Origin: Artocarpus heterophyllus
Lineage: Eukaryota > Streptophyta > Magnoliopsida > Rosales > Moraceae
Assembly: GCA_025403435.1 (NCBI GenBank)
Contig: CM046341.1
Span: 7,835,219 to 7,899,218, forward strand
Length of the DNA stretch: 64,000 nt
Direction of reading: 5' to 3'
The translations under genes were made by a program, and so were the position numbers. Shown piece after piece: positions 33,811 to 43,985 of the stretch (positions within the stretch are counted from its first letter, which is position 1; every line of letters begins with the position of its first letter). The notes under the pieces were generated by a model. That model saw only the letters and a program-made list of their open reading frames with translations. It did no database searches and had not been told where the DNA came from.

Positions 33811-34876
33811 ATCTTAAAACAGATTATCCTTTGAAGACGAACAGGTTACTGAATGAAGGAATAAACCGTATAAATTTCTTTTTGTATTTTGGTTGCTTGT
33901 TAGCATATATTACAAATCCATTGTTTATTCTAGTCAGATTTTAATATTCTGCTAATTTGAGTACAACCATCTTTTTATAGATTCTTTGCTTGCATATTTG
34001 TTTGTAAGAACATTATTGCATTTTAACTTTGATAAGTTTGGTTTTCTTTTGATATTGGTTTTGTTATTGTTATAAATGTATACTTTTGTTATGAATGTTT
34101 GGAATTGTTACATTGAGGTTGTTTTAGTTATTTGTAATACTAATTTAGTATGTCATGTTGTCACATATAGTAAACTTGTTTTAGTTGTTTGCATGGGATT
34201 TGTTTGGTCAAATTCACATATTATATTCATGTATTATAACATTTATTTTATGTTATTCATATATTAAAGATTGAGTATTATATGATATTTTGTTATGGAC
34301 TTTATTGTCTATCTCATTTATTGATATCAGTTTAGAAAACATACAAACTAAATGAATATCAATATCTCATTTATTATAAACGTTCATTTTCGTTGATTAT
34401 AAATAGATGTTGCATTGTATTGTTATTGTTTCCTCATTAATGTAAATTGTTGCTTCATTTCCATGTGTATGTGTGCGCACTATTTTGATTAAAATATGTA
34501 TAAATTGTTTGATACATTAACGTTGGTGCATGTCCAATATGCATAAATTGTTTGAAACATTAACGTTGGTGCATATCCTTTTCTTTAATATATGTTTGTT
34601 TTGGCTTTTATTATTTAGCTTGTAATTCATCTTAAATGTTTGTTTGCAGACTTCGATTATATATATATATATATATGTAGTAAGTTTACTGTTTCTAACA
34701 GTTTTATTTCAAAACATGTATACATATCATAAAGTTATATTACGATTTCTATAAGCAATCTTATATAATTTTTTTTGTTTTGATTTGTTGTTAATAACAG
34801 ATTGTTTAACATTTTGTTGTTATCAATATGTTTCTTTTATTTTAAAGGAAACTAATATTTGGTTCTATTTTCAGAA
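33811..34876 (+). other. Long T-rich leader of the copia element, intron-like
   Basis: 1066 bp between LTR and gag start, T-rich, without coding signal. It holds a 43-bp tandem duplication (34496-34581) and a TA run (34657-34677) and ends TTCTATTTTCAG|AAATG, a textbook 3' splice site two bases before the gag ATG. A possible donor is AACAG|GTTACT near 33845. No TGG-starting primer-binding site is present in the first 45 bp. Confidence 0.55.
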
Positions 34877-36220
34877 ATGGGTGATAACATGAATGTTGTT
34901 CCAACTGAGAATGTTCCAACTGGGAGCACTTTTGAGACACCGATGCCATCTCCTAGGGTCCATGCTTCAACCTCGACGCAACCTTTGTCGGTTACAGTTC
35001 CTGTGAACCACAATGAAAAACCTGAAAAATTTAATGGACTAAATTTTAAAACTTGGCAACAAAAGATGTTGTTCTATTTGACAACACTGAATCTTGCGAG
35101 ATTCTTGAAAGAGGATCCTCCTACTGTTAGAGAGGATGAAACAGATGCTCAGACCTTGCTTGCTGTTGAAGCATGGAAGCATTCTGACTTCTTGTGCAAG
35201 AATTATATTCTGAATGGCTTGACTGATGCACTTTATAATGTGTACAGTCCGAAAAAAAACGGCCAAAGAAGTATGGGAGTCTTTGGACCATAAATACAAA
35301 ATAGAAGATGCTGGTGCTAAGAAGTTCATAGTTGGACGGTTCATGAACTACAGAATGGTGGATTCTAAGACTGTAATTAGTCAAGTACAAGAACTGCAAT
35401 TACTCATTCATGAAATTCATGCTGAAGGAATGGTAATTAGTGAGTCTTTCCAGGTAGCTGCAATCATAGAGATGCTACCCCCGACGTGGAATGACTTCAA
35501 GAACTATCTGAAGCACAAGCGTAAAGAGATGAGCGTTGAAGATCTTATTGTTCGACTTCGCATTGAGGAAGACAATAGAAGATCTGAGAAAAAGCTTTTT
35601 AACAAGTCTGTTGCCAAAGCAAATGTGGTGGAGCATGATAAAAGCTCCAAGAACAAGAAAACCAAGTCGGGGTTCAAGCTGGGGCCTAAGGGATGAATTT
35701 CAAAGAAGCATAAATTCTAAGGAAAATGTTTCAACAGTGACAAGATGGGTCACAAGTCGGCAGATTGTAGGCTGCCAAAGAGAAACAAGAAGAAAGAGGC
35801 TAATGTGGTGGACACCATCACACAAGAAGTGTCAGACATCAGTCTCTCTGCCGTGGTCTCTGAAGTCAACATGGTGAACTCCAACCCAAAGGAGTGGTGG
35901 CTAGACACTGGGGCCATATGCCATGTTTGCTGTGATAGAGCTGCCTTTACTAAACTTGTACTGCTAGATTTTGGAGAGAAGCTATATATGGGCAACTCTA
36001 CCATACTGAGATCAAGGACCAAGGGATGGTATTTCCAAAATTGACATCAGTCAGGGATGTCAAGCTACAAAATGTGTTGTATATGCCTAATATCTAGAAG
36101 AATCTCATTTTTGGAACTCTGTTGAGTTCACATGGCTTCAAGATGGTTTTTGAGGCTGATAAAATAATTTTGTCTAAACATGGGATGTATGTGGGAAAGG
36201 ATTATGTAAAAATGGGATGT
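34877..36220 (+). pseudogene. copia gag and protease, frameshifted
   Basis: ATG at 34877 (MGDNMNVVPTENV) follows a splice-acceptor-like CAG. A UBN2/Retrotran_gag type domain starts about codon 40 (EKPEKFNGLNFKTW). At 35252-35259 a run of eight A shifts the frame by one; the match resumes as [14 protein letters not shown] and runs to TGA at 35694, then TAA at 35718. The zinc knuckle CFNSDKMGHKSADC (35727-35768) has Ser where the second Cys ligand belongs. Protease motif LDTGA has Asp at 35904-35906. Near 36000 the frame slips again, an in-frame TAG follows near 36093, and a short A run near 36206 slips once more into the integrase frame. Confidence 0.88.
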
Positions 36221-38963
36221 GGAAAATGAATGTAATGTCTGTTAAGCCCAATTCCATTAAAAAAAATAAAAATTCTTCCACTTTTATGATTGAGTCTTCT
36301 AATTTATGGCATGGTAGATTAGCTCATGTTAATTATGATACTTTGCATAGACTAATTAACTTGAATCACATACCCACATTTAATATTGATCCCAAACACA
36401 AATGTGAAATATGTGTAGAGGCAAAACTAACGAGATCTTCATACCAAATGATTGATAGAAATACTGAGCCACTTGATTTGATACATAGCGATGTTTGTGA
36501 CTTAAAATTTATTCAAACTAGAGGTGGGAATAAATATTTTGTTACATTCATAGATGATAGCACAAAATATTGCTATGTATATTTGCTTAAAAGCAAAGAT
36601 GAAGTTATAGAGAAGTTTGCTCTCTATAAGCAAGAAGTTGAAAACCAACTTAATAAGAAAATTAAGATGGTAAGAAGTGACCGTGGTGGTGAATATGTAG
36701 AACCATTTAGTGAATTTTGTGCACAACATGGTATTATCCACGAGGTTACGCCACCCTATTCACCTAGTCAAATGGTGTGGCTGAGCGCAAAAATCGTACC
36801 TTAAAGGATATGATGAATGCGATGCTGATAAGTTCTGGATTGCCACAGAACATGTGGGGAGAAGCCATTTTATCGGCTAATTACCTTTTAAATAAGGTAC
36901 CCCGAAAGAAAGAAGACAAGACCCCTTATGAATTGTGGAAAGCTAGAAAGCCTTCTTACAAATACTTGAGAGTGTGGGGGTGTCTTGCAAAGGTAATGGT
37001 ACCTACACCAAAGAAGATGAGAATAGGTCCAAAAATAGTTGATTGCATCTTCATTGGTTATGCCCACAACAGTAGTGCTTATCGGTTTCTTGTGTATGAA
37101 TCTAAAAACCCAGAGATTCACAGGAACACGATAATGGAATCTAGGAATGCATCATTTTTTGAACATGTATTTCCTTGCAAATCCAAAGAGGATGGTCCAA
37201 GTTCATCTAAACGAACGTTTAAGACTATTGAAGAGAATAGTCAGGATCATCAAGAAGTTGAAACCGAATATGAAGAGGAAGAGCCTAGACGAAGCAAAAG
37301 GGCACGAACAGAAAAATCATTTGGACCTGACTTTCTGATCTACATGCTAGAGGCTGAACCTCAAACTTTCAAAGAAGCTGTAAGCTCATCGGAGGGTCCT
37401 TTATGGAAAGAAGCCATAAAGAGTGAAATTGATTCCATCATGCAGAATCATACTTGGGAATTAGTGGACCTTCCTCCAGGAAGTAAACCGCTAGGTTCTA
37501 AATGGATTTTCAAACGTAAAATGAAAGCTGATGGAACAATTGACAAGTATAAGGCTAGACTTGTTATAAAAGGTTATAGACAAAAAGAAGGCCTTGATTA
37601 CTTTGATACTTATTCTCCTGTAACGAGAATAACCTCCATAAGAATGATCATAGCGATTGCCGCTTTGCGGAATCTTGAAGTACATCAGATGGATGTAAAG
37701 ACTACTTTTCTTAATGGAGACCTTGAAGAGGAAATTTATATGGAACAACCAGAAGGTTGTATTGCTCCAGGACAAGAAAAGAAAGTCTGCAAATTGGTGA
37801 AGTCTTTGTATGGGCTTAAACAAGCACCAAAGCAATGGCATGAGAAATTTGACAATGTTATGATGTCAAATGGGTTCAAAATTAATGAGTGTGACAAGTG
37901 TGTTTATGTCAAAGGAACAGACGATGGATATGTTATTCTTTGTCTGTATGTAGATGACATGCTAATCGTGGGTAGCAATGATCGGATGATCAAATCAACT
38001 AAAGATATGTTGAACTCTAGGTTTGACATGAAAGACATGGGACTTGCCGATGTGATTTTAGGAATCAAAATCAAAAGGTCGCCTGATGGACTCATCTTGA
38101 GCCAGTCACACTATGTGGACAAGATACTTGACAAATTTAGTAAAAATGACACTGGTGTGACCAGAACACCAATTGATACTAGTCAACATATGTCCAAAAA
38201 TAGAGGAGCAAGTATATCCCAGGTGGAATATGCTAGAGTGATAGGCAGTTTAATGTACTTAATGAATTGTACAAGACCAGATATTGCCTATGCTGTAAGT
38301 AGTCTGAGTAGATTCACGAGTAATCCAGGAGATGATCACTGGAAAGCGATTGTTAGAGTACTCAGATACTTACGGTATACACGTAGTTATGGGCTACATT
38401 ATACAAGAGATCCTGCAGTTCTTGAAGGGTATTCTGACGCAAGTTGGATATCTGATATACAGGATTCTAAAGTTACAAGTGGATACGTATTCACTTTGGG
38501 AGGCGCAGCAGTTTCATGGAAGTCTTCAAAGCAGACGGTAATAACCAGATCTACTATGGAATCTGAATTTGTAGCTTTGGATAAAAGCGGTGAAGAAGCT
38601 GAATGGCTAAGGAATTTCTTGGAGGATATCCCTGAATGGCCTAAACCTATGCATGCAATATGCATACATTGTGATAATCAGTCTGCTATTGGCAGGGCAC
38701 AGAATGTGATGTACAATGGTAAGTCGAGGCATATACGTCGTCGACATAATACCGTTAGACAACTAATCTCAACTGGAGTCATGACAATAGACTATGTAAG
38801 GTCTAAAGAAAATATTGCGGATCCGTTAACCAAAGGACTGAATAGAGATCAAGTTGAGAAAACATCAAGAGGAATGGGACTTAAGCCCATAAAGAATAGG
38901 TCGAAACAGTGGAAACCCAACCTTGTTGACTGGAGATCCCAAGATCTAGGTTCAATGGGATAA
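36217..38963 (+). pseudogene. copia pol: GAG-pre-integrase, integrase, reverse transcriptase, RNase H
   Basis: First frame 36217-36804: GAG-pre-integrase finger (WHGRLAH ... CEICVEAK, about 36306-36426) and the integrase core with Asp in IHSDVCD and Asp in FIDDSTKY. At 36770 a three-A run (four expected) moves the frame, splitting the core just before the catalytic Glu in AERKNR. The second frame runs unbroken from 36777 to the stop ending at 38963: integrase end, acidic linker, reverse transcriptase from about 37430 with YVDDM at 37947, and RNase H with Asp at 38436 (GYSDASW) to about 38850. RT and RNase H look intact. In related elements pol reverse-transcribes and inserts the element; here it cannot be made as one polyprotein. 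Confidence 0.93.
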
Positions 38964-39489
38964 CTAAGCTGAATAGACTGAGTAAGATCACTGTGGGGGT
39001 TACCCCAACCCATTCCTATAATAAAACAGTGATACCCGTAGGGAAAGGTTAAGCAGTTTGCTTTTAATGATTCTTACGCGTCGAATATGTTGAGAATTCG
39101 AGCGGAGTAATACGGGTTACTCATAAGTAAGAAATCACCTATGTGAGAGAGAAGTGGGGCCGCTTCAAAGGAGAATTGCTAGGGCTCAATTCTTTAGAAG
39201 CTTTTGCAGAACCAGGGAGATGTTCATGGCCAAAATGAACATAACTATGAGAACTGAAACTGTGTTAGGAAAATATCTGTGTGAGGTATGTTATCGTTTA
39301 CACAAATGGCAAAACAGTTCAAGGACATCGCGTCTACTAGTCAGCCAGTAAAGTAAACATACTTTCACAAGGGAAGGTTCAAGAGTTAACGCCTACCTAT
39401 CCTATGCAGATATTAACCGTAGAACTCTATCATCGTGTAGTGTCATTGTTTTTCCTCTGTAGTTTGTCAATTTCATTCATGTGGGGGAA
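38964..39489 (+). other. 3' untranslated part of the copia element with purine tract
   Basis: 526 bp without coding signal between the pol stop and the 3' LTR. It ends GTGGGGGAA (39481-39489), the polypurine tract abutting TGTTAG. A similar TGTGGGGGTTACCCC stretch is at 38991-39005. Confidence 0.75.
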
Positions 39490-40289
39490 TGTTAGAAAAA
39501 TGGCAATTGGATGAATGAGAAATTGATGCTCATTGGTGGAGATTAATGGAGGTCATAAACCTCATGTTGTAACACCCAAAGGTATGGATTAATAGGTGAT
39601 TATGAGCTTCATAATCATGGAAAATAGAGGGTTACAACCAATGGTTTAATGGGAGATAATGAGCACCATTATCATGGAAAATGGAGGGTTACAACCAATG
39701 GTTTAATGGGAGATAATGAGCACCATTATCATGGAAAATAGAAGGTTGCAACCAATGTCTTTATGCACATAAATTCTGAATAATGCTCATTATAATGTGG
39801 ATTGTAACATCTATTTTCTAAGCCTATATAATGAACTCTCCTCCACATGTTTGAGAGACACACAATTGCATAGAATTTGCACTCACTAAGTCATAGAGTT
39901 TTTCCTTTGTTTTTCAAGTTCCATCTAGTTTTTGTTGTAGTCATTTTTGGTGATAGAAGAAAAACAGTTTCAAGTTCGCCGAAAACGGTATCCAATAGTG
40001 CTTAAGATTCCGTTGGTAGTCGTTGTATCCTGAGAGACAGACGTCCGTAGAATCCTCGTGCACAACCGGAGGGGACGAATCTGTTTTAAGGAAAGCGTGA
40101 CCTACACGTGCCTCGACCATTTTTCGTCTAATTTTCACGTTGCGTTGCTTCCATTGAAGTTGAAGTTGAAGGTTTTGTTATACCTATTTGTTATTTTCAT
40201 TTTTGAAAAATTTGTAACTTGTTTGTTTTATTCATGCAATATATTGTTTGCAATTCCTTTATCCATATTCTATGTTATAATTACTAACA
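39490..40289 (+). repeat. 3' LTR of the copia element
   Basis: 800 bp, same ends and same 57-bp triple array as the 5' LTR; five substitutions apart. Followed by the target duplication AATTA at 40290-40294. Confidence 0.97.
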
Positions 40290-40306
40290 AATTAACCACT
40301 GATTAT

Positions 40307-40310
<4 letters not shown>

Positions 40311-40344
<34 letters not shown>
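40311..40344. repeat. (AT)n microsatellite
   Basis: About 17 AT units, 21 bp right of the copia 3' LTR; seen directly. Confidence 0.95.
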
Positions 40345-40347
<3 letters not shown>

Positions 40348-41499
40348 TGTTTATGCTTTATTTTTTCCATTTTTGAATTGAATTTTAGGCATTTAGTCTT
40401 TACATTGTTGGGGTTTTGATGTAGTTTTGAGACTTTGGTTTCTAATTGTTAGAGTTTGAATTTAGTTCTAAGATTTTGGTTTGTCGTCGTGAAACACTAT
40501 TAGCTAAGTTAATGAATTATATATTCAATTTAATGGAATTTCTTTTGAGTTTTGACAATTTTGCTAGAAGTTTTTTAACTATTAATGGGTAATTAGATAA
40601 GATATATGGATTGAGCACCGGTGGGAATTTTTTCCGATCCCTACCCTGCCTTAAGTTAAGTGTGTATGAGGGCAAAAGTTGTAGGGAAGCACAAGTTCCT
40701 ATTATGGATTTGTGTGGAAACTTGTGGTTCTCACAATGACAAAAAGCTTATGTTTTACATTCATGCTATTGACGGGTGCATTTAGCATTTATCCTTTAAT
40801 GTTTCCTTTATTTTCTTTTCCCTTAATTTATGCGACAATTTTACTCCTTACCATAAAAGGTTATGAATTAAAGTAAAAAATAGTTATCATAAGAAACTCA
40901 TTTATTAAGATTTTTTATATACTGTTTAAGCTACTAGCAAATTGTAAAAGATGAAGTCTACAACTGAATCAGTACTAAGGGCTAGTGACCAAATTCGAAC
41001 ATCATTTGGACTTCTAGTCAATAGTCTCGAGTCGATGCAATGTAAGAATAAGAAAGTAAAAGGCAAGAAAATAAATAAGGGGAGATTTATAGCATTTCAC
41101 ATTCGATGTGCAGGTGACATTGGGGGTTTACTATAATGAAGGAAAGATACAAGTTTGAGCTTAATGAATGTGCATGTAAACAAGTTTGATAGGAATATCA
41201 ATTTGGATATTTACACATACAATATCATTTGAAGCTTAGGAGAGGTAATGAGGTGAATTTAGCACTCCAGATTAATGAATTAGATAGAATGAAGTCAACA
41301 ATCGTGAAATAAAAAAAGCATAGGAAGAATCGAGCTAAACCAAGTTCCTAGATATATTATGACATAGATTGTCCATATTGTAAATAATCTCCTTTGTTCA
41401 TAGTTTTGTTTAATCAGTTTTATTAGTTTTGTTTTACTTTAATTTTTTTCCTCCAATTTCCAATTACCTAAATAAAGCCCGATCATTGTAGATGTAGTA
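40345..41499. other. Intergenic DNA, nothing recognised
   Basis: Moderately AT-rich. A 61-codon ORF (40951-41136) has no recognisable domain. Confidence 0.35.
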
Positions 41500-42330
41500 A
41501 TTAGCTAGCCTTTAAGAATTCAATCATCGTGGGATCGACGTCTATACTCGGATGCACTTTATTACTTGTACGACCTGTATACTCACAGAATTTTTGCAAC
41601 AATGGATCATTGCTGACATATATGGGCTCAGATGATCCTGGGATATAATTAGGCACTACCTGGTTATCATCATCATCGTCTATGTCCATAAGGTAGTCAT
41701 CAATTGGCATTAGCAACTGCTCCAACACTGCTATAAAGTCGTCAAGGCTAGGAAAGTCACGTAGATATAATACCAACATCTAGATCTCATCAGGAACGCT
41801 GCTCTATATAAGATCACATACTTGATGTATTAGCATCCTGACGGTACTGTAGGTAACAATATGTCAAAACCTTATGATGTAATTCTTCAGAGACTTCCCA
41901 GGGCATCTATCCCTAATGGCCTACATATGCTGAAGTATTGTCGCTGCTAATCTCCCCATATAAAGGGATCAATCATCATTGGGACATGGTTGGCATGTGG
42001 GGTTAGTGGTGGTGTAAATTCCACAGAGATCTGGTCCCAGAAGCCTTGTTATTCCTCATGCTATCCATTATTAGGTCCTAACACTATCCACCAGGCTAAC
42101 GCTTCCCCTTGTAGTATTCCTAAAGCCAGTAGATCCTAGAGATGTGGTGATGTATGGCAGGATTCAAAAATGACCTCAATGGTGTTAAACCATTTGGTAA
42201 GCACCATTGGTTGCCTATTTCCGTCGAAGCAGGACATTATTATATCTTGAAATGCCCCACTTGCCCTTCTATTAGCGTTAAAAAGATGGTCGTCGGGTGG
42301 AGCAGCTATTGACTATTGTTATTTCGATTT
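41500..42330 (-). pseudogene. Decayed retrotransposon gag relic
   Basis: Read on the minus strand from about 42330, one frame encodes a Retrotrans_gag-like segment with motifs CFDGNRQPMVLTKW, HTSPHL, GEALAWW and FWDQISVEF, in the order seen in plant gypsy gags. At least four in-frame stops (TAG, TAG, TAA, TAG) interrupt it. An open 92-codon stretch at 41779-41501, with an Asp run, lies downstream and may be the gag C-terminal part. No zinc knuckle or pol is visible further on, so only a fragment remains. Lineage not assigned. Confidence 0.6.
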
Positions 42331-43985
42331 AGTGTTATAATTTATAGACCAGAAACTTCCTATTACTACACATAAAAAAAATAAACTATATTACTTCACC
42401 TGTGATTGTACTATATATAGCAATGTGTAGTAGGATGGCAAGATATCAGCTTTGATGTCAACTGCCACGAGCCAACTTTTCAGACTGCTACTAAACATTC
42501 CTTTAGGCTTTATTATCTTTATTAAAGTCATGAAAAATACAAATATTTTTTTCAAAAGATTGTAAATTCATATATGCATATTTTATAGTCTCTAGTTGTC
42601 TACAAAAAAGTTTATCACACATACTTATCATATATTACAAGCCATGTCACAAGCCATGTCATGCTTAACATTTTTTTTCAAGACAACATATCTAAAATAC
42701 TTAATATACAGCAACGGTATCCATACTGTTGACTATACATTTACTCATCCACCATTGCCAACTCCACAATAATTCTATTTCGGCCTCCTGGCTGGATTGC
42801 CTACACTATAAAATAACTAGGTGAACTATTGCTCAATAAGTCTAAACATAACCCACAAAATAATTCTCTACTATATGCATGATCTATTTATGCTCATTTA
42901 TGAACTTAATTATGTCATATCCTTAACTTAGCTAAGGCCCAAGTGTTCGTACCAAATGCACATATTGGTTATCATAACACCAAGACCGTAACATAACTAT
43001 GTAAGTCCCTTGTGTCAAGAGGTTGGTACGACACTTTTTATCTCATCTGATATATCATTTACTAATTCTTTAAATTATGGTGGCATACCATTCGTGATAC
43101 TTAAATAACTTAAAATAGGTGCATTATCAATGCATTTGATTAGATGATACAATAGTACTTTTTGAAAATCTTTTATCAACACTGTAGGTGGGGTTCCAAA
43201 CTTACTTGGAAGCTTCACCGTGCTTAACCAATTTTCTTAATTCCCTTCACACTTTGTCTAAGTGTCTAAAGGCTTTTGTGAGCTTATGAGCTTCTACAAA
43301 GTTTTTTGTTCTTGGCAAACTTCAAAATTGAGAATTCTTGGACTAGGAATCTTGAACTTATCCTAGAGCTTGCTTAAAAGATGTTTTCTTGAGAAAGTTT
43401 TCGCAATTTTTTTTGGAGAAATGCTTTAAGATGCTACCAGTTCTAGTGGAGGAAAAATTGAGGTTTTTTTTTTTTTTTTTAATTCAATACTTGTATGGAA
43501 ATGATTACACATTTTGGGATATTTTTTCCAACTTTTATGACTCATCACCCTTAGGCATTTTGTGGTAAAAATCATACCTATTTGCATGGTAAAATGGACC
43601 ACACAAGGGGGATAAGGTGGCCCAATTCCATTCTTTTGAGTGTCCAAATACTGAGTCTTATTAATTTTTACAAAGTGTAATATTACACTACATTGTATTT
43701 TTCCTATACTGAAAAGATATTATCTTTAAAAGTCTGAAATTACACTTATTGACTTTTTCACCCATAGTGACTAATTTCCAACACAGTGTTTCATATATCT
43801 GCATTTGTACTTTATCCGTACAATTACATTGTACTATGTACCCTTTTCACTTTTGTGTGTCTTTTTACATTGTATTTCATCAACTGATGAATTGTAAACA
43901 TAGAAATTTTTACAGTTTATCTAACTAGCAACTAACCATTTTTTATATTGTTTTGGACTTTTGGCATGATTATCTACTTTAATTA
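42331..43985. other. Intergenic DNA, nothing firm
   Basis: AT-rich; may be further decayed sequence of the gag-bearing element, but no domain, LTR or TIR could be identified. A 17-bp T run lies near 43465. Confidence 0.35.

Larger units (their letters stand above)
33011..40289 (+). mobile_element. Complete Ty1/copia LTR retrotransposon (7279 bp), frames broken
   Basis: Two 800-bp LTRs (33011-33810, 39490-40289) differ at 5 positions with no indels, begin TGTTAG and end CTAACA, and are flanked by the 5-bp target duplication AATTA (33006-33010, 40290-40294). The domain order gag, protease, integrase, reverse transcriptase, RNase H is that of Ty1/copia. LTR divergence of 0.6% means a recent insertion (about 0.24-0.45 million years at rates of 1.3e-8 to 7e-9 per site per year). 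The coding region nevertheless has at least four frameshifts and three stops. The leader is long (1066 bp) and no obvious primer-binding site follows the 5' LTR. Confidence 0.97.

Noticed and set aside
33468..33944. 158-codon ORF across the end of the copia 5' LTR
   Set aside because: Runs from LTR into leader with no domain; partly duplicated in the 3' LTR.
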